Of a stretch of DNA of 64,000 nt, positions 35,584-48,800 are shown in pieces. Each line of letters begins with the position of its first letter. Position 1 is the stretch's first letter. The position numbers and the translations under genes were made by a program. The notes under the pieces are model-generated. The model saw nothing but the letters and a program-made list of their open reading frames with translations. It did not search any database and had not been told where the DNA came from. This DNA comes from Rhabditophanes sp. KR3021. Taxonomy: Eukaryota; Nematoda; Chromadorea; Rhabditida; Alloionematidae. The stretch spans positions 5,704,001 through 5,768,000 of the forward strand of contig CAUJLY010000001.1 of assembly GCA_963281155.1 (NCBI GenBank), read 5' to 3'.

Positions 35584-37777
35584 AATAAAAATTACTTGTT
35601 TGAATTGAAATATTTAATCAGGACTGTTGGACATATATATTAATTTAATATATATTTAAATTATTTAAATTTTTATAATTTTAGTCTAAGTTTATCATTC
35701 TTTATCTAATTCAATCATGACATTTTTTCGATAATATTTTATAATTAAATAACAATTTATAAAAACCGCGATATTTCGATATCCAGTTGTTTGTACTTTG
35801 GCTATTAAAAATCATTCCAAATATTTGTCTGAGATTGAGGATTTTAGTTTACAATACTTTATCTTCAAATGTCAAAGGAGTAAAAGACTAAACATTTCGT
35901 TGAGGCGGCAAAAACAATCCCAGTAATTTAGTTTAATATTGATATTTTTTCTTAATTGATATTTTGTGTATACGTACATTTAGAAAATATATTTGATAGT
36001 TGATGAATTTTATTTAGTAAAAAGAAAGTTCGACAAGAAATGCAAATATTTTGCCAAACTAGTGATAAATCGACAGTTATCCAGGATATCACTTGCTAAC
36101 AACCGCTATTCGGAAGCTTATCCACGGTGAGGTCGGGGATACGATAAAGAATCTCTATCAGAAAGATTTTCATTGTTTGATTCTTCTACTTGTGATTGAG
36201 CAACGGCGAAGAGAACAGAAAGGGCGAACTAATATTAAAGAATTGCATGGTTTCAAAATGATATCTATCTACAAATATGCTTTTATTTTATAGCAAAAAA
36301 ATAAATTAGAAGCTTTCAAATATCAAATAAAATGATAAAAGTTTTTAAATATCAATTAAATAGTGAAGCTTCCAATTAAAGAAGGTTTCTATTAGGGAAT
36401 AAATTATAAAGACCTTTAAAACTTTTTTGTTTAAAATATATTCATTTGAAGATGTCATGAGCAACATCAACATTCCAAAGGAATAATTAGATGAGCTCAA
36501 AGTACAGAGTGGAAGGTAACCGAGGATTGCATGCCAAGATTAAAAGAGTATTAAAAGATATCTTTTTGAATTGAATATCGGCTGTACCGAGTTCGATTAG
36601 CTTTTGTAGAGTTAGTAAAGAAGAAGTAAATAGTGTTTGACTCAAGGATAAGCATTATTCACCACAGAAAATATCACTTCACATAAATTAATTTTGTAGA
36701 CCAAACATTGTTTTTGTTCTTAAAATAAGAAAAGAAGTTTGAAATAAGTATTCTATTATTAAAATGAGATCATTTGTGTCACGATAGAAATTTATTCTAA
36801 GATATTCCTAGAATGAGCTATTTTTTGCTTAATAAATAATTTCTTATGCTTTAGAAAAATATTAACAAGTAACAAACCGATGTAAAATGGCTAATTTTTA
36901 TTGAACGCAGCAATTTAAAAACGAATTCAAAATATTTTTTACCATTTAAATTACATAAAAATTTAGGTATAAACATTTAATATGTGATTTATTGTTGGTC
37001 ATTTAATTAGTTTTTCCATCAAGGAGAAACAGGCTCCAAAGTTGTCACTGAGTTTGCTGTCCGTGTCGCATAACGGTGTTTGTACTTATATCCATTATGG
37101 AGAATGATAACAATAAAAGTATTTTTAATTCAAATCTTAAATAGCCCAAATCGCTATTATATATCAAATTAGTAGCACAATTAGGCAACTCAAGTTTTTG
37201 AATATATAACCTGAATGAGTGCTAATAAACGGTTCTTTTCAAAATAAAATTTCACTGACAAAAACAGGAGCTACCCAATTTTAAAAATATAATGAAATGC
37301 AGGTTGATTGTTTACTTTCAATCTAAATTGTGCCTTTCTCAAGACGAATGCTTATAAAATATACGTTGATCGTCATATTCAAAAATATTCTCCATCTAGT
37401 TTTTGCACTACGGTAAGTGAATTGGATCTTGAATACTTATAATTTAATCTCCATCTTCTTGCAATTCATTACTATTTCCATGAATAAGTTTAGTTTCCGA
37501 AAAATAATATGTTTTCAAAAACAGAAAATGATGATTAAAAATGCATTATTATTGTATAAAATTTTAATTGCGTAGATTAATAATCACATTTAAAAACAAT
37601 TAATTATTTAAAATTATGTATGTAACTCAAAACACAAGACATTGTTTGCTGATAAAACTATTTTGATTCTTAGAATTAAAAAACTTAATTTATTCATTAT
37701 TAATTAGCGTTTGAGTTAAAAAGCTAATTTTTGAAAATAATTTACTATTTATATTTGTATAAAAAGTTGGTAACAAT
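35584..37777. other. Region between the two divergent chemoreceptor genes
   Basis: This 2.2-kb stretch should contain both promoters. It also holds one coding-like fragment at 36066-36293, described separately. Otherwise AT-rich. Confidence 0.45.
36066..36293 (+). pseudogene. Coding-like fragment, unrecognised
   Basis: After a TAA at 36066, about 73 codons stay open to a TAG. The first 55 read like real protein (LTTAIRKLIHGEVGDTIKN, then LYQKDFHCLILLLVIEQRRR), with mixed charge and higher GC than the flanks, while the end is low quality. There is no ATG near the beginning. It could be an isolated exon of a duplicated gene or a relic. No family recognised. Confidence 0.25.
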
Positions 37778-38868
37778 ATGGAAAATACTTCTGATTTACT
37801 GATTGATAAGATTCAAGCGATTCTTCCATTTATTACCGTCTATGTTTCTACATTTCAACTTCTAATTCAAGCGTTATTGCTTATTATTAACGTAACAATG
37901 CAAGTAGCTATTCTCCATGTTATAATCTCAAGTTTCAAATCGGATCCTTCTTTTCAATCAAATTTTTATATTTATATTGTAATAGATGGCATCATATTTT
38001 GCACTGAAATATTTACATCATTTTTCAGTCATTATATGATTTTATATCCTTCTTTTGCGTCATTACTTCAGTTTGATGATTATTTCGTACTTTTCAAATG
38101 GTTTTATATTGTCTCAGTTTTAAAATTATTTGCAAGCCCGATTATCGTATTTTTAATCGCTTTCAATAGATTTTGTGCCACGGCATTTATTCACAGAGGA
38201 TACCATGTACGTTTATCCATCATTATCAAAATATTACTTTTATTTTATAGAATTCAAGGATTTTACTGGTCATTTCGATTATTTTGTTAATAGTAACTCC
38301 CGTATACTTTTGCTATTTTACGTTCTTTGGAACTTATGAAATCTTCCAACTCGAATTATATACTACAAACAACTTTACAGTGTATGCTTCACAAATAATA
38401 AACCCGGAATGGTATAAGGGATCAACATTTGCTGAAGAACAATTTAAACAGAATGTATTTTTTTCATTTCTTCAGCTAATTGTTAACGGGCTTACTTGCT
38501 TGCGTTTACTTTACATAAAAATATGTGCATCTCCTACTTTCCATGGAGTCACCGCAAAAAGAGAAATAAAATTAGCAATGTACGCTTTCTTAACCTTTAT
38601 TATTCAATTGATGGATGTTGCGTTTATGTACTACTGCAATTATTTTATTTATCAAGTTTCTGATCAGACAATTGCCAACCTTATTTTTAGTTGTTTGTTT
38701 CCAAAACAGAATGTTTTCATGTTTTTAAATAATATCTGGTTGCCCCTTTTTAGTGAAAAAATTAGAATTGGTTTAAAAAAGCAAATTCTGTTGTTGAAAA
38801 GTAGTAAAATTTGGAAAGTCAAATCTGAAAACCCTTCAAACAACAGAATCATAAGAGTTACTAAATAA
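37778..38868 (+). CDS. 7TM chemoreceptor-like GPCR (Srg/Srv-type)
   Basis: Exons 37778-38206 and 38251-38868 (44-nt intron GTACGT...TTTATAG) encode 348 residues. Hydrophobic segments are spaced as in seven-helix receptors. The motif FLIAFNRFCATAFIHRGYH precedes the intron, and NSRILLVISIILLIVTPVY starts the second exon, aligning with the paralogue at 34519-35583. The C-tail is short and basic. This is a membrane protein, probably expressed in sensory neurons by analogy with the family; the ligand is unknown. Confidence 0.8.
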
Positions 38869-39479
38869 AATTGTTTTATATTCCTTTTCGAGATGCTAAT
38901 ATAAACCTTTTATTTGACCGAATAATCGTATTACAGAGAAATATAGAATAAACATGATGATAAGCTCAGTTGAGCAGGTGAATGAGCAAGGGGTAAATGA
39001 TGATATAAGGGTGCAACAGGTGTCATGGTGAGATAAGGTATCGTAATAGATGCCTCGAATGTTGCCTAAGAGATTTAGACCTCGTAATATCTAGCAAAAA
39101 TAAAAGAGCTTAGAAAAGAAAGAGCATGTGTCCTAATCATCTGATACTTATTGTGAAAACCCTAATTCTTAATATACAGGCATGATATTCAAGGTAATTA
39201 TTCATGACGATTAAACTGTTTAAATTAGTGAGGTGTTACCATAGTATGAATTGGCGTCATTAAAATAATACTCCACAAAAATTAATGCACTTTGATTACA
39301 TCTAGACATGTCCAACTTGCCAAAAAAATCTTAAAGTCGACTTTGTACTAAAAATTGTAGTTATTATTTTCATAAATGCTGTAACTTAGCCATCTTACGA
39401 GTCTCAGTAACGTAGTCATGGAGGAATAGTAAATTAGAAATATTTTCAATCGTAAGTTTTGTCTTCTTCATAATCTAAT
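38869..39479. other. Intergenic
   Basis: No gene was recognised. The segment at 38950-39140 is less AT-rich, but its frames are broken by stops. Confidence 0.4.
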
Positions 39480-40640
39480 AAATCCAATTCTTCAAAATCC
39501 AGATTCACTGCAAATAGAAGTAGGGGGTATAATGGAATAATTTTTTGTAGAGCTTCTCAATTTGAGGAATCTTGAATTCATTTTGTTTGAAAAAGCCTGG
39601 AACAGAAATATCATCATCTTTAAGTAGTGATTTATATTGCGATACACAATTTGACGGAGTCAGCACCACAGTATTCAAACATCTTCTATTTACACCGCCA
39701 TTACTTTGGGAGATATTTAGTTATCGAAATTAAAACTACTTTCAATGGCATTAAAAAAATCATGATGATAGGCCACATTAGGATTACAAAGGCAGTTTTT
39801 TGAAGAATTTCATTTTTAAGAGCAAATTTGAAGCAAGTCATTGTGTTTTTGATTAAACAAGCTATATATTTCTTCAATTCATTTTCAATATTTGTGTAAG
39901 ATAGTATATATCCTTCAAAATCTGCAATATTTTCATATTCCGAATCATTGTTGCAATCACTTTCATCTCCCAAAACAACACTCTCCTCATTTGAATTTGA
40001 TGTGACCGACGTTGCTTCATTTGAAATACAGGTACGTTTGCGTGTTCCTTTATGAAGTTGTTCAATAATTCCAAATAATATATGATATAATATGAACGTC
40101 TTGGTGGAGTTTTTTTGAGAAATAATGGTGAATCACGATACTTTTCGGATTTTTGAAAGAATTGACAAGTTTTCTAATTTTGTTTATAAAAACATTTATA
40201 CAAACCGATTCATTTGCAGTCTTTTTACATATAAGTGACATTATATGTGTTAATGAGCCCAGAAAGCATCATCAGGAGAACCAGTAAGAGTGGTGGTTCT
40301 TCTGAAGTAACACCATTTGAAACACTTCCATCATTTGATCTGTTAGCTAGAGGTTCATCTGTTGCATCATTTTGAATAACTCTTTTACCTAATTGCTTGT
40401 TTGAGGAGGCTGTTTCCTTATTTTTAATACTCTCAACTATTTGTTTTAAATTTGGGTTGTTGAAGTAGTGAGTATAAATTGTAGTATTGGAGCTGTCTAA
40501 GGAAAATGTAAAGTCGCATCTAATACTTTTTTCAGTGTCTGTCAACAACGTGCACTTCCCTTCCTTATTTATCAAGCCTTTTGTAAAATCCTTTCTCCTA
40601 CTTTCAGAAGCTTTATTAGTTCCCACTTTCTGACCATCAT
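39480..40640 (-). pseudogene. Decayed BED-finger/hAT-like transposase relic
   Basis: Several minus-strand pieces in changing frames look like parts of one coding region. At 40225-40626, a 133-codon frame has a BED-finger-like stretch (KCTLL...RCDFTF...NTTIYTH), although one Cys of the zinc pair is missing. At about 40075-40260, another frame reads HIMSLICKKTANES, then INKIRKLVNSFKNPKS, resembling the segment of hAT transposases before the insertion domain. At 39701-39973 and about 39480-39660 come acidic pieces (SQYKSLLKDDDISVPGFF, LDFEELDLLDYEEDK). No intact catalytic core or terminal repeats were found. The assignment is tentative; an unrelated decayed gene is possible. Confidence 0.35.
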
Positions 40641-42043
40641 AGATAAATATGTTGTTTTAAAGATATAATAGATCAAAAGTAAAGTCAAAGCAAATGAATA
40701 GCATATACAAATGCTCTGTACATTGTACCAATGGCGGCAGGTATACTTTTATGTGTAAAGTATAGCTGAAAGTGTTTTTGAAACATATGTTTATTAAGCT
40801 GCACTAACAATCGTGATCTTTAACACAATTTTTAAATAAAGTCGAAAAAGACAAGAACATAAATTTATTTTTCGTAAAGTCGACTAAACCGATTGAACAT
40901 GTCTAATATGTATTTAATACTTTAAAAATCAGCAATTTAAAATGAAAATATTTATGAATATTCCCTTACAGGACTATTTTATTTACCAAATGAATCTTCA
41001 TGCCCATGAAAATAAAAATCTCTTTAAAGAATAAATAAAATGACCTGTATTGAGCTTTCAATAAGACATATTAATATATGTTAAACAGAATAAAAAAGTG
41101 TATCTTGTGATTGGGAAATACATCGTTTAATATTGATAAATTTCACCTCATTTTAATAAATGTAATTTCTGAATGTTCAATGATTTTGTTGAAATCTGTA
41201 GAGAAGCCACCAAATTTCGATTTAACCCATATTTATTATCTATATTTCTACCCTTATTTATATGTATATCGTAACAAACGCGTTTCTTGTATTTGTATGA
41301 TTATGTCTCTGTATCAGGGGCCAAGAACAAAATCAGATGCTTATATTCATTTTCCGTTATACAAATCAACTGAAATGCTGAGTGTATCTCAACAATCTAT
41401 GAATATTTCTTCAGAAATCTTTGTGCTAATAAATGAAAAGCATAATTTATGTTAGATAATGTGGTTTTGTATGCACATCTTGATTTAAGTAATAACGCCA
41501 TTTTGAATATTTATGAATCTAAACTCAGTTTAAGCAATTTGAATGATATAAATCATCTTAACTTCATAAAAATTCAACTGCATGGGATGCAACATTTAGA
41601 CATATTTTTTTGTACAAATGACCGTGACTTTACATTTTAAATGCTGTCTTTTTATTATTCATATGATGTCATTTCCTATTTTTTAATCTCTATAGCTTTG
41701 TGGGCTTTTTAAAATAAATAAATTGAACACCTTTAAAAAGTTTTATAAGAAAGGTGCAAACAAATGTACATTCTGTAGAGAATCTACCATCTTAAAACAA
41801 ACAATCTTAATCCATTTTTTCATTCTTCATTGACCATAGTAGGACTTGTAGTAGATTAAAGATAGTCAAATTCTTTGTAACACCTTAATATTACTCATTA
41901 GGAAAGATCCACAGTTATTCATAAAGAAAGATACAATGACTCAAGTTAATATACTTTTAAGAAGAACCAAAATAAACAAAATGTTTCTATAAAATATAGA
42001 TTCTGGAGTTGTTTATCACATTCATTCACTACAACAATCAGCA
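40641..42043. other. Intergenic before the ShKT gene
   Basis: Plus-strand frames at 41111-41455 and 41449-41640 are open for 114 and 63 codons and overlap, but have no recognisable domain and a doubtful composition. The 150 bases before 42044 should contain the ShKT gene promoter. Confidence 0.35.
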
Positions 42044-42469
42044 ATGCAGAACACAATCATCGCATCAATTTTTATGGCCACGGTTGCTTTTTATTCAACT
42101 GTCTCCACGCAGACACCTGATATTACTTATTGTGATACAAATAAATGTCCTTGTACTCCAGACATTGAATGCCCATTTGATATTCAAACCTGTGTTGGTG
42201 GAAGATGTGCTGTCAAAAACGATACCGCATCAAATTGCCAAGAATTAGCTTGGAAAGGAATGTGTACTAGTTCAGGAGTTTATAGACAAAAAATATGTGA
42301 TGAATGTTCCAGTACATGCCGCCTTGACTGCCAACATTACTTAACCGTACCTTCAGATAAGTGTGCCGATTTAGTTGACAACTGTGCTACATTTGGGCAT
42401 CTCTGCCAGCATCCTCTTTACATGCCCTTACTTTTCAGCAAATGCTGTGCAACTTGCAATTTTGAATAA
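42044..42469 (+). CDS. Secreted protein with two ShKT-like Cys domains
   Basis: A single exon of 141 residues. A signal peptide spans about 1-22 (hydrophobic core after MQNT, ending VSTQT). A Cys-rich segment (about 30-65, CDTNKCPCTPDIECPF) is followed by two six-Cys domains with ShKT spacing: one from CQELAWKGMC to CSSTC and one from CADLVDNC to CCATC at the C-terminus. Nematodes encode many such secreted proteins, where ShKT domains often bind channels or cap enzymes, so the role here is unknown. It lies just beyond the 3' end of the ryanodine receptor gene, on the opposite strand. Confidence 0.85.
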   Translation: MQNTIIASIFMATVAFYSTVSTQTPDITYCDTNKCPCTPDIECPFDIQTCVGGRCAVKNDTASNCQELAWKGMCTSSGVYRQKICDECSSTCRLDCQHYLTVPSDKCADLVDNCATFGHLCQHPLYMPLLFSKCCATCNFE

Positions 42470-42815
42470 TTTCTTTTTTCCTTTTAAAAGTCATAACTAC
42501 ATTCTTTAAAATAAAAATTTATATTCAATATATTTATCACATTATCAACTCGTATTTTCATTTTATAAAAAATGAATTAAACTTATGCTTATTTTTATCA
42601 TTTTTAAATGACTGCTTATTTATAACGACCATTGTTAAACAAAGATTATGCCTACTCTGATATTATTCACTCAAAGGTGGAGTCATTTAAAATATGAAAC
42701 AGACACAAAAGTATTTTCTTATTGTTTTATAATTTGTTTTATTATATTTCAATCTAAATTAGAAATTTACCTACAACATAAAATATAATAAAATTTAAGG
42801 CACATCTTTATGAAA
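42470..42815. other. Convergent 3' flanks
   Basis: Short AT-rich spacer between the ShKT gene and the ryanodine receptor stop codon at 42816. The AATAAA/ATAAAA-like strings on both strands are consistent with two polyadenylation sites. Confidence 0.4.
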
Positions 42816-45800
42816 TTAAGATGGTATAATTTGATCTTCGTATTGTTTGCTGAAGCAGTCGCCGATTGGAAAAAATCCTAAATTTCTATTATCGTACATT
42901 TCTCTAACATATGTTTCTTGTCCAGTATATTCCGTTTCATCTTTGTTTACCAAATGTTGAAGGAAGAACCTAAAAATTGAATAACATGTAAATAATATGC
43001 TTTTATAGAGTTCACTTACAAGTAACTTGCGAAATTGTGTTCTTTGGAAACGTGAATATCCTGGAATTAAATGATTAAACAAATGAATATATCAGAGTGA
43101 TAAAATTTGTTGCTTTTCGGCAGTCAAGCAAAAATATCAAAATATACATGCAATGAGAGGGAGCCACAATAATCATTTTCATATTATTTATAAAATTCGA
43201 ATTTAATGAAGCCAATAAACCAATACATATAAAATACATATTGGACTAGAGATCCCAAAAAGAAAGACTTTTTTGATTTATATTTTTTAAAAATATCAAA
43301 AACTTTGTTTAATAATCTAAGGTATAACCCGTGGAAAGCTCGAGTCTTTATTATACGACTAATGTGAGATTTAAAGTTTCAGTTATATAGATAATTCGAA
43401 AATATATTAAAAATAGTCTAAAAGTTATAAAAACGTCATAATCTATTTAATCGCTCTAAAGTGGTTTATAGACTTTATCAAAAATGTGTATGTTATAGCT
43501 TAAAATATAGTCATTAGAAGGCCCATAATAGTCATAAAACAAAGTATAAAAACCTTTCAGAGCAAGTTCAGAAAATTTAGAATAACATATTTTTTGTATG
43601 AAACTGTTGCAAAGAAAAATGTATCTATATTATGATTATTAACTAATTTTAAAACTCTAAGAAATACTTTTTAACGAGTTTGTAACTTAAATGACAAACT
43701 TAATCGCCGTGTATAAAATAATGTGACTTACAAATCCTCTTGGTAATCTTTCAAAGGTTTCTTTGTTGATATCGCAAATGAAACACGATGATTGTAATTT
43801 TTCAGTTGCTGCATCTTGTTGATCACGCAACTCTCCGAATGCATCAATGATAAGACCTTGCATGATAGATAATAAGATTAATACTACCACGAAGAAGAAG
43901 GATATATCAAAAGCATAACGCTGAACTTCCAGCTCGTCTCCATAAGGGCTTTCTATTTCATCTCCAATACCTACATCAATTAAAATAAGATATTAGATCA
44001 GCAGTTTATTATTTTATTAATTTTTTGTAGTGAAATGACTCATGTTAAATGATCATTACAAAGTTGCAACTGCAGGAAAGAAGCTAATTGTTATCACGAA
44101 GGAATATCCATCAGAGACTATTGCCGAATACGTCGAAGCCATACTCATTAAAGCACTTCGGGCAACTCACCAACAGCAACTCTGGAGCGCTATCCTTAAA
44201 TTTCACATCAAACATGAATCCACAAGTAAACTCGCAAGTTACTCAACTTATCCCCAATGACTTCACATTATGAATTATTAATATCTTTTTTGTTTTAGTT
44301 TAATTTTAATAGTAAATTTGACAACTTACCGCCACCAGCTCTTACACCCTGGTAAAAGTGGAAAATAAAGCAAGTAACCATATTATGACATTTTCGATCA
44401 GGTTCTTCTCCATCTTCTCCTTCTTGAACGTAAAATTTACGGAAAAAGTTGAAGGCTATAACAGTATAAAGATATACCACAACCAATGTCATCATAATTG
44501 TCAATAACAATTGTTGCCAGTTATGTGTTACAGATTGTAGAATAGCCTTTAACATAGGAAAAGACAAAACTACATCAATGAGTAGGAAAGCGTAGAAAAA
44601 TGGGGAAATACCAACTCCGCAAACCGAACAGGCTAGATATCCTACTCGGTATAAAAATTGAGCATTTGTCAAGATAACACCTAACCACAACCAAATATTA
44701 TAGCGATAATCATAAGATGTATCTCCAGGCGCCCGTTCTTCTCCAAGTAAATTATTCAATGTTTCCACGTCCACGACATCCTTATACTTGATCTTTGTTT
44801 TTCTTCTTACAAATTTATCCCAGTATTTCATTGGGAATGACTTAGCCACAATTACTTGTTTGTCCAAGTACCACATAACTGTATCAACTAATCCTCTTTC
44901 TTCTCGATCTTCTTCAGTAATCCAGCAACCGTCAAACATAAGTTTTCGGGCAACTTCCTTTTCTCTTTTGAAAGTAATAAGTGGTATTTTGAGTTGATAA
45001 AATGAGATTAAAATGGCAAAAGATGAGATGGCATGAATAAAACTGAAGAATTTCAAAAGCGATGCCAACGCGAAGGAAGTAATTTCATATGTAGAGAAAG
45101 GTATGGTCATTCCAGATATAACAATCACTTCTGAACTTAGTTCGTCATCCTCATCTTCGGGAGAGTCCATCATTTCATGACTTCCATTCTTTTCTGATTT
45201 AATATCAACTCTGTGGAATAATAAGATTATATTAATAAAACAAGCTAAATATAGGCATATCTTTTCGATTGTTTTGAAATGTCTAGCTAGCATATTAAGA
45301 ATAGATCCCCTTGATCTTGCAGCTGCGATTTCAGCTATTTTTGGTTCATAACTTGCGGATGAGGCGATTATTGGCTGGACAGAGCCAGGTTGTGATAAGG
45401 GCACAAAATTCATCGAACCAACACTTTGAGCGTCATATACACTTTCAGGAAAGGTAGTAGACTTTTTGCCTGTTGGGTCAGGGGATTGAGGAACCTCGAG
45501 GTTAATAGTTGGAGGAACCGGCGAAGGAGCAGGATCAGGTGGTGGTGATCCATCACTATGCTTTTTGTGAGGTACAAATGGATCATCATGAGGTATATGT
45601 AATCCAAATGCATCATAGTCAGGTGTAATTTCATGTATTGGATCATTGAATTCTTTCGCATAAACACTAGGCTGCTTTCGTAATGGTTGCCGGTTACTCT
45701 TAGAGTCAACTACTTTAACCGCTTCTTCTTCCTTTCCTCCTAATGTCATGAAGTACAAGAATCTGAATATAGTTCCAAGAATTGTAAATGCAAGAATTAA

Positions 45801-48800
45801 AATATCTTTTCCGAGAATGAAAAATAATTTGAGTAGAGCAAAAATTAATTGGAACCATGACATAGAATGAACTTTTCCAGTAATATTGTAGAAACTTCTT
45901 TGTAAATTCTCAGGTTTCAAGGCTGAAAAGTAATTACAGTGTTATTTGATATTAAGGTATTGAATGTTTTCTATATTTTTAATGACTACGTTAAATGATG
46001 TATCTTGCGAAGGAACATGTAATGTATACTGGTGAAACTACAAAGATTAAAAAGAATAACTGATCATATGGTTGATTACAAGAGAACTGATCAATTAAAG
46101 TTTTTGTTTGATAAGAAGCAAAGGGCAGTGAACAGAGTATTTCGTAGTGAAAAGGAAATAATTGTTTTAAAGATTACTTATGCTGAGAACATTGAAGTTA
46201 TTCTCATTGACTACTTTAGCAATGTAGCAACATATAGTAACCCAGAAAAGCCCTCTTATGAAATAGTCTCCTTGATGTTTCCAGAGAAGAATGATGACAT
46301 CACTAAGATGCTATTCTAAGATACTCCAGACGCTGGTGAATGCTTCCTTTTAAGCCCAACCATTGAAATGGAAGAGTAAACTACTTAATTGGATATCATA
46401 TTATTTCTCCTATTTTTATTTAACAAATTTTTTCTTCCAAAATATATTGACCCACCTGCAGCGGCATTTACACCGATCGAATATCCAGCTGTAAGTGTTT
46501 TAGATATTTCTGCGCCAGCAGATGTTTGTTGCAAGAAGTAGTCTCTTTGTTTGAATGCTCTTTCCATTTTGGAATCAGAGCTTTCTCCAGAAGATATTTC
46601 AGCAGCATGCTGCATTTCAAAGATAGTGTCTTCACAGAAATTAATAAATGCATCTAATTTTCCTTCTTCGCCGCCGTCGTCTTGGAGAACATTGAATAAG
46701 AATTGATTCTTAGAATCTCTGATCTGCTGTTTACCCCATTGTTCTAACCAACTCTCTTGAATTTCAAAGTAAATCTTTTCAACTCTTTTTGAAGAGCCCA
46801 TAATTTCAATTCTTCCTAAATACCCATCGAAATATTCCAGTAATGTTGAGGCTTTTTCGAGCAGCTTGTCTAGTCTAGGATCCGAAGAGATATGCTCTTT
46901 CAAATTGGTTAATAGAACTGCCAAATGGAATCCAATATCTCTTTGCGGGCTATGGAATCTATCTGTAAATTCCATGTAATCAACTTTTCCATCGTTGTTC
47001 ACATCTGTACACATCATTAGATATGTAATTTCCTCCACGGAATACATTTTCTGCGATTCCATTGCCTTTTGGAATTCTTTTGGAGAAATCCAGCCATCTC
47101 TATTTGTATCAAAGTCTTGGAAGGCCTGAGAAGTCGTTAAGTCTTTCAGTTTCAAGAACATGTCCTAAAAATGATTTTATTTAAAAAAATTCATAGTAAC
47201 TTACACTGAATTTCAAAATCAAATCCACGCTGACATTAGCTTCAACTAACGATTCGACCATTTGCTTACCAATTGCGCCATTCAGTACGTTTCCTTCTAA
47301 CATAGACAACATCAGAACAATCATATCTTTTTGTAAGTTTAGAAATTCACGCAATAGTTCTAATTGTGTGCTGTTTTTGTATAGTTTTTCCATCATATGA
47401 GCAAACAAGAAGAAGAATCCGTTAATTGCATCCCATAATCTAGAATTTGCCAAAGTCATTTGATTTCCTACACACGGACCTTGAATTGATTCTGTCAAGG
47501 TATTGAATACTTGGGAGCATACTTTGATGGCGCGTAAGAAATATTCTTTTCCTCCTTCATCAATTATTTCCTTCGATGAGTAATGCCAGTAGAAGTCCAT
47601 CACGGATTCTTGCAGTCTTAGCAAATAATCTACGATGCAATTAATTAGATTAACACTAGTAGTATTTTTAGGTTGCGATCTGAGATAATTTTGGAAGTCA
47701 TTGTTATGACCTTCACAGGTAAGCTGAATAAAACGGAAAAGATCACAAATGAAAACATTGTCGTTCAAATTGCTTCCTCTGGCATTAGACAATTCACATC
47801 CCATACCTAAATAATTGTCTTTATATGAGAAATATTATTTCTAGTTTACCCAATCCTTCTGCCTTAATTTGCCTTTCAAAAGCATCTAAATTCAAATTAG
47901 AGCATTTTTTCATCAAACCGGCAATAGAAGTAAAGAATCTCACGTCTTTTTTCAGTTGCAAGTAGTCAATTAAAGTTTTTTGGATAACTGTATTACCACC
48001 AGACAACAAATGAATACCTAAGGTACAAATATTATTAGTTTTGTGTAAATATATTTGATTTTAAAATTTAAATATCACCAGCAAGATTATTATTTATATG
48101 TCACGATATTTTAGATCTAATTTAAAGAGACTGTAGACCAATTGTTCATTAATACTTTGCACTTCGGAATTTAAATTTAGCTGAAACCTATTATTGTATC
48201 ATTATTTGGGTCAAATTTTACGTGTATTAATCATCTTACTATTTTTAAGTTGCTCAACATCGCATCAAATTAGTGTTCTTATTCTAAAGAAGGATCAAAA
48301 TAAAGAAAAAAAGTTATTAGGCAAAGAAGGAAGAGATACGATATCTGATTTCTCAAAGCCACCAAGTATTAGTAGTAAACACAAGATGGTATGTCCAAAT
48401 AACCGTAGTTTGCAGTCAACTAGATGTAAAAAGAATATAATTGCTGATAAGTTGACATTCAAATTAACATAACGTATTATTTGCTTAAAAAATGGTTTGA
48501 AAGTGAAGATGATGAGTGTCAAGTCATTGGTGTTTTTGAATGCCCTCAAAAAGCCTTTCTTGAAGGTTCCACTCCAAATAAGAATTTAGATGTTCTTACG
48601 ATAGATAATGCTTCTGTTTCTTTGGCGGGACAAGACGAACTTATGGAGGTTGACTTAGTAAGTTATTTTTGTTTAATATGCGAACCATTTAATCTTCTTT
48701 AGAATGATGTGGACCAAAGAGAAAAGACAGTAGTTTAAAATGCTACAAAGCCATCAGAAGATCAAAAGACAATGAAAAGAAAGAAGAAGACAAAGCTGTG

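Noticed and set aside
41111..41640. Two overlapping plus-strand frames as a gene
   Set aside because: No start context, domain or splice support, and the composition is not clearly protein-like.
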